Below are positions 27,483 to 36,431 of a stretch of DNA of 64,000 nt, piece by piece (the stretch's first letter is position 1; each line of letters begins with the position of its first letter). The notes below the pieces were generated by a model that searched no databases, was not told the origin of the DNA, and was given only the letters and a program-made list of their open reading frames with translations. The stretch comes from Gelidibacter salicanalis. GTDB lineage: Bacteria > Bacteroidota > Bacteroidia > Flavobacteriales > Flavobacteriaceae. The position numbers were made by a program, and so were the translations under genes. The stretch is taken from contig NZ_VORX01000003.1 of assembly GCF_007997285.1 (NCBI RefSeq), forward strand, positions 124,001 through 188,000. Direction: 5' to 3'.

Positions 27483-29318
27483 CTATTGATAACCTTCTGC
27501 CTGCAGTTGAAACAATTGAGCGTACAGGGCATGATTCGCCATTAATTCTTCATGAGTGCCTATTTCTAAAACTTTTCCTTCTTCCAAGACCAAAATCCGA
27601 TCAGCCTGTCTTACGGTACTAAACCTGTGGGAGATAATAATGCTGGTTTTACCTTGGGTTAAGCCAATAAAGCGTTTAAAAACGTCACTTTCCGCCTTGG
27701 CATCCAATGCGGATGTTGGCTCATCTAAAATCATTACTTCAGCATTTTTCATATAAGCCCTGGCCAACGCAACTTTTTGCCATTGTCCTCCCGAAAGTTC
27801 TTGGCCTTTGTAAAACCGTTTCCCGAGTTGTTGATCGTAGCCTTTTTTTAGATCTGCAATAACTTCATCTGCCAAACTCAACTGTGCGGCATTTTCAATT
27901 TTTGCTTGATTATCCAATTGGGAAATATCGCCAATGGCAATGTTCTCTCTAACTGTAAATTCATATCGGAAAAAGTCTTGAAAAATCACCCCGAAAAACT
28001 CTTGATATTCGTCTCTTTTATAGCGATTGATATTGATACCGTCTAACAAGATCTCCCCAGAAGTAGGCTCGTAAAACCGGAGCATCAATTTAGTAAGGGT
28101 CGTTTTGCCCGCGCCATTTTGACCTACAAACGCCATTTTTTCTCCTGCAACTACCTTAAAACTCACCCCTTTTAAAATTTCGTTGTCAGAATCTGGATAG
28201 GAAAAACGGACGTTTCTAAATTCAAAACCTACTTGGATTTTTTCCGGTAACGATTGGTCTTCGTTGTGTTTTGGTTCGATGGAGATATCTATAAATTCAA
28301 AATAATCCTTTAAATACAAGGCACTTTCCGTGATTCTGGTGAATTTTGAAAAGAAATCCTGAAGATTTCGGGTTAAACGGTTAAAAGAACCGGACAGAAA
28401 AGTTAATTCTCCAAGCGTAATCACCCCAGAAATCACTCGGTAAATGATAAAAATATAAGCACCGTAGTAACTAATGGTTCCCAATACGTTAAACACAAAA
28501 CCTAAAGCAGAACGTTTTATGGACAGTTTTTTATTCAGTTCAAAATATTCTTCGGAAAGATTTTTGAAACGATCGACGATAAAGTCCGTCAACCCAAAGA
28601 GTTTAATCTCTTTGGCCGTCACGTTATTCGCGCCAATAAAACGGAGGTAATCGAGTTCACGGCGCTCAGCCGTCCAACCTCTTGCCAAAGAATATTGCTG
28701 CTGGCTAAACCAAATTTCATTGACAAACGATGGAATGATACTCAGCACCAATAAAATAATTAGGTAAGGTTCAAAATAAATCAAACCGGCCACCAAAGTT
28801 GCAATGGAGATTAAACTTTGTACTTCTCCCAGCGCATTGGATAACAGCCCTACGCGTCCCGCAGTTTGGACTCTGGCGCGTTCCAACTTATCATAAAATT
28901 CAGAATCTTCCAGCAGACTGATGTCTATTTGATTTGTTTTTTTAATGATGGTTACAGAAGAGTCAATGGAATAGGCATCGCCCAGAAGTCCATCGGTTAA
29001 TGAAATGGCACGGCTCATCAAATCAGAGAGCACAATGAGGCCGAATTCAATGGCCACGTAGGTCCAGAGCTGGGTTAAGTCTGACGTATCAATCTTGGTT
29101 TGAAGGATGATCTCATCGATAATCAACTTACCAACCCATAAAATTATGACGGGCAAAACTGCGCCAATGAGTCGACAAAACGCTGACAATAAAAACAAAC
29201 GTTTATTCGTGGCCCAAATTTCCTTAAAGAAACGCGGAATGAATACCAAGGCACTAAAAGACTTTCTCAGGCTAGTTTTGTCTTTATCTTTTAAGGATTT
29301 AGGACTGGGTCTTGGCAT
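27483..29318 (-). CDS. ABC exporter, fused permease and ATPase
   Basis: 611 residues in the layout of a homodimeric type IV ABC exporter. About 330 residues of transmembrane domain (six helices expected) are followed by a nucleotide-binding domain with Walker A GQNGAGKTTL (~401), signature LSGGQWQKVALARAY (~506), Walker B VMILDEPTSALD (~528) and the H-loop ISHRFSTV. The ATPase is intact. The substrate cannot be inferred; this broad family includes lipid, peptide and drug exporters. It sits between the DUF2480 and DUF59 genes inside the SUF-associated region. A 180-base gap separates it from DUF2480, in which nothing but that gene's promoter was seen. Confidence 0.9.
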   Translation of the reverse strand: MPRPSPKSLKDKDKTSLRKSFSALVFIPRFFKEIWATNKRLFLLSAFCRLIGAVLPVIILWVGKLIIDEIILQTKIDTSDLTQLWTYVAIEFGLIVLSDLMSRAISLTDGLLGDAYSIDSSVTIIKKTNQIDISLLEDSEFYDKLERARVQTAGRVGLLSNALGEVQSLISIATLVAGLIYFEPYLIILLVLSIIPSFVNEIWFSQQQYSLARGWTAERRELDYLRFIGANNVTAKEIKLFGLTDFIVDRFKNLSEEYFELNKKLSIKRSALGFVFNVLGTISYYGAYIFIIYRVISGVITLGELTFLSGSFNRLTRNLQDFFSKFTRITESALYLKDYFEFIDISIEPKHNEDQSLPEKIQVGFEFRNVRFSYPDSDNEILKGVSFKVVAGEKMAFVGQNGAGKTTLTKLMLRFYEPTSGEILLDGININRYKRDEYQEFFGVIFQDFFRYEFTVRENIAIGDISQLDNQAKIENAAQLSLADEVIADLKKGYDQQLGKRFYKGQELSGGQWQKVALARAYMKNAEVMILDEPTSALDAKAESDVFKRFIGLTQGKTSIIISHRFSTVRQADRILVLEEGKVLEIGTHEELMANHALYAQLFQLQAEGYQ

Positions 29319-29430
29319 TGTTATTTTTACAGGTTTTAAAAGGAAGTTAAAGTAATTATGAAATGGTATTAAAGGACAAATGAGAATCCTTTAAAAATTC
29401 CCATTTGTGTTTTGTAATTTGAAGACGCTG

Positions 29431-29754
29431 TTACAGCATCCCCAATTCTAAGCGCGCTTCTTCACTCATCAGTTCTTGCGTCCAAGGTGGATCAAAAGTA
29501 ATTTCTACCACGGCAGATTTTACTTCATTTATGGATTTCACTTTTTCTTCTACTTCTAACGGTAAGGTCTCGGCTACCGGACAATTTGGAGTCGTTAAGG
29601 TCATCAAAATTTTGACGTCCATATCTTCGTTGACGTAGACATCGTAGATGAGACCAAGTTCATAGATATCTACAGGAATTTCCGGATCGTATATCGTTTT
29701 GATCACTCTAACTATTTTTTCACCCAAGGCGTTAACATCTATTGTTTCACTCAT
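29431..29754 (-). CDS. SUF-associated DUF59 (MIP18-like) protein
   Basis: 107 residues from the ATG at 29754, chosen over a position seven codons upstream because MSETIDVNALGEK fits relatives. The DUF59 core is clear: IYDPEIPVDIYELGLIYDV, LTTPNCPVAETLP with its conserved Cys, and FDPPWTQELMSEEARLELG. In many bacteria this SUF-linked protein (SufT-like) assists maturation of Fe-S proteins. It lies 82 bases after sufE and in the same direction as the main suf cluster. Confidence 0.92.
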   Translation of the reverse strand: MSETIDVNALGEKIVRVIKTIYDPEIPVDIYELGLIYDVYVNEDMDVKILMTLTTPNCPVAETLPLEVEEKVKSINEVKSAVVEITFDPPWTQELMSEEARLELGML

Positions 29755-29836
29755 TTTTTTAAAATTTAGGAGCATAGGAGCTAAAGGGTTTAGACGGGTT
29801 ACATGAAAGACCGACTAAATCTTAAAACTTCTTGGC

Positions 29837-30259
29837 TCAATTTAACTGTGTTTGATATGCAATGGCATACATTTTTAATTGTTTGATCATACTTACCAAG
29901 CCGTTAGCACGAGTTGGCGACAAATGTTCCTTAAGACCAATCGTATCGATAAAATCAGTATCGGCAGCAATAATATCTTTTGGATGTTGATTTGAAAACA
30001 CGCGAATTAAAATGGCGATAATCCCTTTGGTGATGATCGCATCGCTATCTGCGGTAAATACCACTTTATCATCTTCCATTTCAGCATGTACCCAAACTTT
30101 ACTTTGGCAGCCTTTAATGATATTATCTTGGGTTTTGTACTGCTCATCAATTAACGGCAAGGTTTTGCCCAAATCGATCATATATTGGTAACGCTCTTCC
30201 CAATCTTCAAACATTGAAAACTCGTCTATTAGGTCTTCTTGTATTGATTTTATAGTCAT
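29837..30259 (-). CDS. sufE: SufE sulfur-acceptor protein
   Basis: 140 residues, cytosolic. SufE takes persulfide sulfur from SufS and passes it to the SufBCD scaffold. The acceptor cysteine is in IIKGCQSKVWV (about residue 51). LIDEFSMFEDWEERYQYMID and LSPTRANGLVSMIKQLK complete the family signature. The start is the ATG at 30259, because the six upstream residues are not conserved-looking. Separation from sufS by three unrelated lipoprotein/protease genes, plus its own TAnnTTTG box, suggests independent transcription with the DUF59 gene. Confidence 0.95.
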   Translation of the reverse strand: MTIKSIQEDLIDEFSMFEDWEERYQYMIDLGKTLPLIDEQYKTQDNIIKGCQSKVWVHAEMEDDKVVFTADSDAIITKGIIAILIRVFSNQHPKDIIAADTDFIDTIGLKEHLSPTRANGLVSMIKQLKMYAIAYQTQLN

Positions 30260-30274
30260 TCTAAAAAGTTTATA

Positions 30275-30282
30275 CAAAGTTA
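30275..30282 (-). promoter_or_regulatory. Putative -7 box for sufE
   Basis: Minus-strand TAACTTTG matches TAnnTTTG and lies 15 bases upstream of the sufE ATG. It would start a short-leader transcript covering sufE and the DUF59 gene. Confidence 0.45.
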
Positions 30283-30300
30283 CAATATATCTATTGTTTA

Positions 30301-30762
30301 TCAGAGTTTTTCCTTGATGCTTAACAACTTATTTAACAATGATTTGAGCTCTTTTGGTGGGTTCCCGTGATCAAATTCGCTACTTTTAACTTCGTCCTGC
30401 TCTGTTTTTATGGTGACAGTCCCAATTGCTGCGCCATCAGAAAATCGGTTTTCAGAAGGTGCTTTTAATTTGGGTAAAGTGTTAAGATGAAGCGCGTTTT
30501 TAATTGCTAGGAGTTCCTCCCACTCTGCTTTAGAAATAGGTGTGGTCCTAACATTGTCGAACTCGCGGTTATCTACAAAGGAAATCCCTGATGCATCTAC
30601 CCAAATTTTTTCGTAAAAGCCCCGCGATTGGGCTTCATAAGTGATTGTCATTCCGTCTTGCGTTGCTATGGAAATGTCATTTTTTTTGTTGGATGTATCC
30701 GTGGCTTGACCACATTGATTGGAAAATAACAGTACAGCGATTATTGGTATTATAAATTTCAT
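30301..30762 (-). CDS. Exported small protein, unknown function
   Basis: 153 residues with a signal-like N terminus (MKFIIPIIAVLLFSNQCGQ). The Cys lies where a lipid Cys would, but residues -1 and -3 (Q and S) fit a lipobox poorly, so lipidation is doubtful. The rest is a compact domain (ITYEAQSRGFYEKIWVDASG and IGTVTIKTEQDEVKSSEFDHG) of a type often seen in flavobacterial lipoproteins. I do not recognise a named function. It lies 45 bases downstream of the DUF4377/META lipoprotein gene and may be cotranscribed. Confidence 0.65.
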   Translation of the reverse strand: MKFIIPIIAVLLFSNQCGQATDTSNKKNDISIATQDGMTITYEAQSRGFYEKIWVDASGISFVDNREFDNVRTTPISKAEWEELLAIKNALHLNTLPKLKAPSENRFSDGAAIGTVTIKTEQDEVKSSEFDHGNPPKELKSLLNKLLSIKEKL

Positions 30763-30807
30763 ACGCGATTATATTAGGAGTTGATTAAACCTAGTGTAAT
30801 TTCGGGA

Positions 30808-31458
30808 TTATTCAGGAGAATACACGCAGGTCATCATTATTTTCTTATGCCTATCCAAGAGTAATAAACGATCACCTTTAATTTGATAACGCTTTACTTC
30901 TGGTAAGGTTTTAAGAAATAAGTGTTCTACCGACAAGGTGTTGCAATCCATTTCTGTTATTGAATCGATGTTTGGTTTAAACGAATCTTTAGTTAAGGCT
31001 ATAGTTCCAGAAAACTTATTGCAACTTGTATTGCCTTCAAAAGTATTCTGTTTAATTTTAAATACTGGATTCCTTGGAAGTTTTGAGGTCTCTAAAATCC
31101 CCACCACAATCCAGAAGCCATTATCTAGGGTTAAGGTAGTTTTACTTTTCTCTAGAATGTCTACGACGGTGTAGGATGGCAAGGTTTCTCCCGCAGCAGA
31201 ATTGCCCGTAGCATTTTCAGATACTTTAAGTTTGTAAAAAAACCCTTTCTCGTATTCAAAACCTTCAAGAGCGCCCGAGTACGCTTGCCATGGTCCATCT
31301 ACAGCAGCTTTTATTTGTAAACACCTTTCGGAATCTCCCTCCGCACAGGGTATCATAGCATTATTGACATAAATGACTTTGTCAGAAGATAATAATTGAC
31401 ACGATGCCAGCCAAAAACAAGCACATAACAGGATACAAGACAGTACGCTCACTTTCAT
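30808..31458 (-). CDS. DUF4377 plus META-domain lipoprotein
   Basis: 216 residues with a lipobox (FWLASC, lipid Cys 20). Residues about 28-100 match DUF4377 (IYVNNAMIPCAEGDSERCLQI), with a paired Cys motif. Residues about 115-215 form a META/HslJ-like domain (FWIVVGI, NTFEGNTSCNKFSG, and ITEMDCNTLSVEHLFLKTL). This combination is common in Bacteroidetes envelope proteins. META domains are linked to heat-shock or motility/aggregation functions without a defined biochemistry. Its cysteines may form disulfides. No promoter was identified. Confidence 0.8.
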   Translation of the reverse strand: MKVSVLSCILLCACFWLASCQLLSSDKVIYVNNAMIPCAEGDSERCLQIKAAVDGPWQAYSGALEGFEYEKGFFYKLKVSENATGNSAAGETLPSYTVVDILEKSKTTLTLDNGFWIVVGILETSKLPRNPVFKIKQNTFEGNTSCNKFSGTIALTKDSFKPNIDSITEMDCNTLSVEHLFLKTLPEVKRYQIKGDRLLLLDRHKKIMMTCVYSPE

Positions 31459-31535
31459 AGTTAAAAATCTTTTCAGCGCACAAAGGTCTTAATTTAAGCC
31501 AAGGATGTTAAGCTAATTATCAAATAATTTTGCAA

Positions 31536-31562
31536 ACAAAAAATGCCTCATAAAGAGGCATT
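31536..31562 (-). terminator. Terminator after the M43 protease gene
   Basis: Stem AATGCCTC / GAGGCATT with a five-base loop (ATAAA). On the minus strand it is followed by TTTTTTG. It sits 22 bases after the stop at 31584. Confidence 0.8.
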
Positions 31563-31583
31563 CGTTTGATAATATAGCATGTA

Positions 31584-32627
31584 TTAATTTGCCATAGCGG
31601 CTCTTGGGCCTCCTGCAGTAAAAATGGTACGCAATCTTGCTTTTTGACCATTACTGAACATGCTCATACAGGCATCGTTAGTATAATCCATATAATTCAT
31701 GGTCATGTCCGTTGATCTACAATTAACCGTTGGATATGTTGGGCAACCGTAGTTTGGTCCATCAGAAGATGGCGTATCAGCAACATAATCATCTTGTTGA
31801 CATCTACCATCTCCCCAAATATGACGTAGGTTTAAGTAATGTCCAATTTCGTGCGTTGTAGTTCTCCCTTTATCAAAAGGTGTAGACACATAGCCTGTAG
31901 TTCCAAAATAATTAGGACCTACTACAATGCCGTCCGTAGCTGCTGGACCTCCAGGAAATTGAGCATATCCTAAAATTCCACCGCCAATATTACAAACCCA
32001 GATGTTTAAATGCGTTTGTGGTGTTACCGGAGGATAGGTCGTTTTTACTTGGTCATTAGTGCCCCATGATGTTTTTGAATTGGCATGTCTGAACGTGTTT
32101 ACTAGTGTAAATTGTACTTCCGTATCTGCAGCAAGACCTGCGAACTCCGAAGGAATAGAATTGCTATCCGCATTGGTTTTTCTAAAATCTTGGTTTAATA
32201 CTGCCATTTGCGAAGCAATTTGCGCATCAGAAATGTTCTCATTAGAATTACTATACACGACGTGTACATATACAGGAATAGTGATCACACCTAAATTATC
32301 ACCTGGTGGTGTTGGTTCTTCTCCGCCTCCACTTCCAGGCTTACCTTTACCAACTTGCTTAACTCTTGTTTGATACTCCACATCATACATCTTTTTGTAT
32401 AAGCCAGGAGTTTCATCCAATAATCGGTTGAGGTTCGCCATTGAAAAACAATTTTTCAAATTAGCATCTGCTGATGGTTTGGCTTCTCCCGCAATAGCGA
32501 TGTCGGTATATAAGCTAAAATCGCTCATATCAACACTTTCCTGTTCTGGACTGATGGCTTCCTCGTTTTTATCACAAGAGGTAAAGACCAGCGCCAAGGC
32601 CACCATTCCTAAAAATACTCTTTTCAT
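31584..32627 (-). CDS. M43-family zinc metalloprotease lipoprotein
   Basis: 347 residues. The lipobox (VFTSC, Cys18) is followed by acidic residues (DKNEE), which might mark surface exposure. After a Gly/Pro-rich linker (GKGKPGSGGGEEP) the protease domain carries the extended zinc motif HEIGHYLNLRH near residue 261, the downstream DTPSS, Cys pairs, and the Met-turn MNYMDYTNDACMSMF. This is the pappalysin/cytophagalysin type of secreted metzincin. All catalytic residues are present. It is bounded by terminators on both sides and is therefore an independent unit between sufS and the lipoprotein genes. Confidence 0.92.
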   Translation of the reverse strand: MKRVFLGMVALALVFTSCDKNEEAISPEQESVDMSDFSLYTDIAIAGEAKPSADANLKNCFSMANLNRLLDETPGLYKKMYDVEYQTRVKQVGKGKPGSGGGEEPTPPGDNLGVITIPVYVHVVYSNSNENISDAQIASQMAVLNQDFRKTNADSNSIPSEFAGLAADTEVQFTLVNTFRHANSKTSWGTNDQVKTTYPPVTPQTHLNIWVCNIGGGILGYAQFPGGPAATDGIVVGPNYFGTTGYVSTPFDKGRTTTHEIGHYLNLRHIWGDGRCQQDDYVADTPSSDGPNYGCPTYPTVNCRSTDMTMNYMDYTNDACMSMFSNGQKARLRTIFTAGGPRAAMAN

Positions 32628-32751
32628 ATTACTACATGTTTTAAGTTAAAGATTTCCCAATTTATAACTTAAAAAGAATAAATATTAAGATTTATTTAAA
32701 TATTTTAATTTTTTCGATAAGATGCATTTTTACATCTATTTGTTTATTTCA

Positions 32752-32779
32752 TAAAAAAACACCCTAATTGGGTGTTTTT
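32752..32779 (-). terminator. Terminator after sufS
   Basis: Perfect stem AAAACACCC / GGGTGTTTT with a five-base loop, followed on the minus strand by a run of seven Ts. It closes the sufA-B-C-D-S transcription unit. Confidence 0.88.
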
Positions 32780-32818
32780 AAAGCTATAGCGTATGTTTAT
32801 CAAACTAAATATCACCTA

Positions 32819-34033
32819 TTAGGACAACATAAGTTGTGCTTTTTTAACCGCAGCTGCTAAGGCATCTATTTCTTTCTTGGTATTATAAAAAGCGATTGAC
32901 GCTCTAATAGTACCAGGGATTTTAAAATAATCCATGATCGGCTGTGCACAATGGTGCCCTGTCCGAACGGCAATACCCATTTTATCCAACAATGTACCCA
33001 CATCATACGGATGGATGCCATCGAGATTAAAAGAAATTACCGCTGTTTTTTGTTTGGAGGTCCCGAAAATTTTCAGTCCGTCAATTTCTAAGAGTTGCGC
33101 TGTAGCATAGTCTAAAAGTTCATGCTCATAAGTGGCAATATTCTCAAATCCGATGGCGTTCATATAATCTATGGCAGCTCCAAAAGCGATTCCGCCGCAA
33201 ATGTTTGGCGTACCCGCTTCAAATTTGTGAGGCAAATCAGCATAGGTGGTTTTCTCAAAGCTGACTTCCGCTATCATTTCGCCACCACCTTGATAAGGAG
33301 GTAGTTTATTCAGCCATTCTTCTTTGCCATACAACATTCCAACCCCAGTTGGGCCACACATTTTATGGGCTGAGGCCACATAAAAATCGACATCCAAAGC
33401 TTGTACATCCGGTTTTACATGAGGACAGGCTTGAGCGCCATCAATCAATACGGCTGCACCTACAGCATGAGCTTTTTCAATGATGTCTTTAATTGGGTTT
33501 ATAGTTCCCAAAGCATTGGAAATATGGTTGACAAATACCAGTTTGGTTTTTTCTGAAAGCAAGGCGTCATATGCAGACATAACCAATGCGCCTTCATCAT
33601 TCATGGGAATGACTTTTAACACGGCGCCACTGCGCTCACACATCATTTGCCAAGGCACAATATTACTGTGATGCTCTAAAGCAGATACAATAACTTCATC
33701 TCCTTTTTTTAGAAGAGCACCAAAACCACTCGCCACCAAATTGATCCCGTGGGTAGTCCCAGAAGTCATGATAATTTCGTGGGACGCTTTAGCGTTAAAG
33801 TGCTGTTGAATTTTAAGTCGGGCCTGCTCGTATTTATCAGTAGCTTCCTGACTTAATGTATGCACACCTCTATGGATATTCGCATTGTAATTGGAATAAT
33901 AATCCACAATGGCATCAATCACCTGTTGTGGCGTTTGAGACGTGGCAGCATTGTCAAAATACACCAACGGCTTGCCATTGACTTGTCTTTGAAGGATTGG
34001 AAAATCTTTTCTTATTTCTTCGACTGGAAACAT
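32819..34033 (-). CDS. sufS: Cysteine desulfurase SufS
   Basis: 404 residues, PLP-dependent, cytosolic. It releases sulfur from cysteine as a persulfide for Fe-S assembly. The PLP lysine lies in ASAHKMCGPTG (~226) and the persulfide-forming Cys in RTGHHCAQPIMDY (~362), the group II (SufS) form. NIHRGVHTLSQEATD and the N-terminal FPILQRQVNGKPLVYFDNAA agree. It is the last gene of the main suf cluster, 139 bases after sufD, in a gap that holds a palindromic repeat. Confidence 0.97.
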   Translation of the reverse strand: MFPVEEIRKDFPILQRQVNGKPLVYFDNAATSQTPQQVIDAIVDYYSNYNANIHRGVHTLSQEATDKYEQARLKIQQHFNAKASHEIIMTSGTTHGINLVASGFGALLKKGDEVIVSALEHHSNIVPWQMMCERSGAVLKVIPMNDEGALVMSAYDALLSEKTKLVFVNHISNALGTINPIKDIIEKAHAVGAAVLIDGAQACPHVKPDVQALDVDFYVASAHKMCGPTGVGMLYGKEEWLNKLPPYQGGGEMIAEVSFEKTTYADLPHKFEAGTPNICGGIAFGAAIDYMNAIGFENIATYEHELLDYATAQLLEIDGLKIFGTSKQKTAVISFNLDGIHPYDVGTLLDKMGIAVRTGHHCAQPIMDYFKIPGTIRASIAFYNTKKEIDALAAAVKKAQLMLS

Positions 34034-34072
34034 GCTTTAAATTTTGAAATTTGATACCGTTCGATGGAGTCG

Positions 34073-34163
34073 GGATGACACAGAAGGCTTGCGATGAACG
34101 CAAATCATTTAATGAAAAGTCAAACCTGTATGATCAACTCATTGAAACGTCTTTGTGTCATCC
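34073..34163. repeat. Inverted repeat in the sufD-sufS gap
   Basis: GGATGACACA (34073-34082) and TGTGTCATCC (34154-34163) are perfect ten-base inverted arms 71 bases apart. The flanks (CCGCGAGCG, TCGATGGAGTCG) resemble dispersed flavobacterial intergenic elements built around GTCATCC and GTCGA. It is probably a small non-autonomous repeat rather than a regulatory site. Confidence 0.55.
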
Positions 34164-34172
34164 GCGAGCGAT

Positions 34173-35486
34173 CTATAAATCGAATCCGATATTTACCCCC
34201 AATTTATTGGCGATTATCTTGGTTATTCGCTGCTTGATCTCAGGAATTTTAACTGAGTTCATCACATTGTTACTAAAGGCAAACATCAACAATGCTTTGG
34301 CTTCTTTCTCAGGAATACCTCTAGATTGCATGTAAAACATGGCACTTTCATCCAATTGTCCAATTGTACACCCATGAGAACACTTCACATCATCAGCAAA
34401 AATCTCTAATTGCGGCTTGGTGTTAATGCTCGCTTTATCACTCAACAAAATATTATTGTTGGCCTGAAATGCATTCGTTTTTTGCGCATCCTTGTCTACT
34501 AAAACCTTACCATTAAACACGCCTGTACTACTATCAGCATAAATGCCTTTGTAATCCTGGTGACTTTCGCAGTTTGGTTCAATATGATGTACTAGGGTGT
34601 TATGATCAACATGTTGTTTATTCCCAATAATGGTGATGCCCTTCATGGTTGAATCTATACGTTCTCCATTTTGATAGAAATTTAAGTTGTTACGGGTCAA
34701 TTTCCCTCCAAAAGAAAACGTATGTACCGATGCAAAACTTTCTTGTTTCTGATTGACGAAGGTGCTATCAATTAGTGAGGCATTTTCATTGTCATTCTGG
34801 ATTTTGTAGTAATCTACAATAGCACGTTTGTTGGCAAAAATCTCGGTAACACTATTAGTCAACACCGGATTTTGGGTCAAACTTTGATGACGCTCGATGA
34901 TTTGAACGTGCGAATTTTCATCCACCACAATCAAGTTACGTGGTTGCACTAAGAGCGCTGCTTCGTTTCCGGTTGAAAAATGAACAATCTGAATTGGTTT
35001 TGCAACCAATTTATTCTTAGGAATATGAATGTAAGCACCCTCTTGTGAAAACGCCGTATTTAATGAGGTTAAACTATCTTTGGTAGCGATCTTATTGAAA
35101 TAATTTTCAATAATCAACCTGTATTTGGTTTTGGTCAATGCCGATGACATCAAGCACACATCAATACCATCATGCGTGGTTTCAGAGAGATGCGAAGAAT
35201 ACTTCCCATCGATAAAGACAATCTTATAAGTGTCAATATCGTGAATGAAATATTTTTTGATATCATTATAATCAATGTGATTGTCCCGTTTTGGAAACAC
35301 GCTATAATCGTGCTTTAAAATACTATTTAAAGAGGTGTATTTCCACGCTTCATCACGTTTGGAAGGAAATCCTTGGGTTTCAAATTCTTTGATTGCTTCA
35401 CTACGCACATCATGAACAGGCAAATCGATATCCACTAGATTTTCGAATGCCATAAATGAGGCTATGAGTTTTTCTTTTAATTCCAT
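34173..35486 (-). CDS. sufD: SUF scaffold subunit SufD
   Basis: 437 residues from the ATG at 35486; the 22 codons upstream fall in repeat-like sequence and are unlike the family. SufD pairs with SufB and SufC2 to form the scaffold on which Fe-S clusters are built. The family is recognised from RDEAWKYTSLN near the N terminus, the beta-helix core, and the C-terminal DDVKCSHGCTIGQLDESAMF and SRGIPEKEAKALLMFAF. It lies 73 bases after sufC in a gap containing a short direct repeat. Confidence 0.96.
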   Translation of the reverse strand: MELKEKLIASFMAFENLVDIDLPVHDVRSEAIKEFETQGFPSKRDEAWKYTSLNSILKHDYSVFPKRDNHIDYNDIKKYFIHDIDTYKIVFIDGKYSSHLSETTHDGIDVCLMSSALTKTKYRLIIENYFNKIATKDSLTSLNTAFSQEGAYIHIPKNKLVAKPIQIVHFSTGNEAALLVQPRNLIVVDENSHVQIIERHQSLTQNPVLTNSVTEIFANKRAIVDYYKIQNDNENASLIDSTFVNQKQESFASVHTFSFGGKLTRNNLNFYQNGERIDSTMKGITIIGNKQHVDHNTLVHHIEPNCESHQDYKGIYADSSTGVFNGKVLVDKDAQKTNAFQANNNILLSDKASINTKPQLEIFADDVKCSHGCTIGQLDESAMFYMQSRGIPEKEAKALLMFAFSNNVMNSVKIPEIKQRITKIIANKLGVNIGFDL

Positions 35487-35496
35487 TTTTTCAGTC

Positions 35497-35523
35497 TTCA
35501 GTTGGCAGTTTTCAGTTGACAGT
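35497..35523. repeat. Short direct repeat in the sufC-sufD gap
   Basis: Two 13-base units, TTCAGTTGGCAGT and TTCAGTTGACAGT, lie one base apart and differ at one position. Degenerate CAGT/CAGA words continue to about 35555. This is probably intergenic repeat sequence; no function is apparent. Confidence 0.55.
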
Positions 35524-35559
35524 CCCTGCAGACTGATTACTGTGTACTGCATACTTAAA

Positions 35560-36312
35560 TTATGCGTTCACTTCTTCCTTAATCCAGTCGTAGCCTTTTT
35601 CTTCAAGCTCATGTGCCAATTCTTTACCACCAGATTTCACAATGCGTCCTTCAAACAATACATGAACAAAATCAGGGACGATATGATCTAATAAACGCTG
35701 GTAATGCGTAATCACGATCACTGCATTATCCTTACTTCTCAATTTATTGACGCCGTTAGCCACAATGCGCAAAGCATCGATATCTAAACCAGAATCCGTT
35801 TCATCAAGGATGGCTAATTTTGGCTCCAACATGGCCATTTGGAAAATTTCATTACGCTTTTTTTCGCCACCTGAAAACCCTTCGTTTAATGATCTAGATA
35901 AAAATTTACGGTCAATCTCTAGCATTTCAGATTTCTCACGGATCATTTTCAACATCTCATTTGCTGGCATATCCGGAAGACCTTTGGCCTTACGGGTTTC
36001 ATTAATTGCCGTTTTCATGAAATTGGTTACGGATACACCCGGGATTTCTATGGGATACTGGAAAGACAAGAAAATACCTTTGTGAGCACGCTCTTCTGGA
36101 GCCATCTCGTTAATGTTTTCATTTTCCAACAAGATTTCTCCGTCGGTCATTTCATATTCTTCCTTACCCGCGATTACAGATGCCAAGGTACTTTTACCAG
36201 AACCGTTTGGCCCCATGATGGCATGAACCTCACCGGCTTTCACTTCTAAATTAATGCCTCTTAAGATGGCCTTATCTTCAACACTTGCGTGCAAATTGTT
36301 AATTTTCAACAT
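35560..36312 (-). CDS. sufC: SUF ATPase SufC
   Basis: 250 residues, a soluble ABC-type ATPase that drives conformational change of the SufBD scaffold. Walker [11 protein letters not shown], the Q-loop, signature [10 protein letters not shown] and Walker [13 protein letters not shown] are intact. The variant signature and Asp after the Walker B Glu (ETDSGLD) are normal for SufC. It lies 119 bases downstream of sufB, with a strong hairpin in the gap. Confidence 0.98.
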   Translation of the reverse strand: MLKINNLHASVEDKAILRGINLEVKAGEVHAIMGPNGSGKSTLASVIAGKEEYEMTDGEILLENENINEMAPEERAHKGIFLSFQYPIEIPGVSVTNFMKTAINETRKAKGLPDMPANEMLKMIREKSEMLEIDRKFLSRSLNEGFSGGEKKRNEIFQMAMLEPKLAILDETDSGLDIDALRIVANGVNKLRSKDNAVIVITHYQRLLDHIVPDFVHVLFEGRIVKSGGKELAHELEEKGYDWIKEEVNA

Positions 36313-36351
36313 ATGATTTAACTTTCAATGATTATCCCGATCGTCTGGGAC

Positions 36352-36380
36352 CAAATTCTGAAGGTTGAATTCAGAATTTG
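36352..36380. repeat. Perfect hairpin in the sufB-sufC gap
   Basis: CAAATTCTGAA (36352-36362) and TTCAGAATTTG (36370-36380) are exact complements with a seven-base loop. No T-run follows on the minus strand, so transcription should continue into sufC. The sequence resembles the AGAATTC-type dispersed flavobacterial palindrome and could stabilise or process the suf message. Confidence 0.65.
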
Positions 36381-36431
36381 ACTATTATATTTTTATTTAG
36401 TGTACTTTTTAATTTAGTCTATACGGTTAGC

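Noticed and set aside
35487-35552. 22-codon upstream extension of sufD
   Set aside because: It is read from repeat-like intergenic sequence and does not fit the SufD N terminus.
35490-35560. CAGT-word repeats as a CRISPR fragment
   Set aside because: Units are 13 bases, one base apart, with no spacers and no cas genes in the window.
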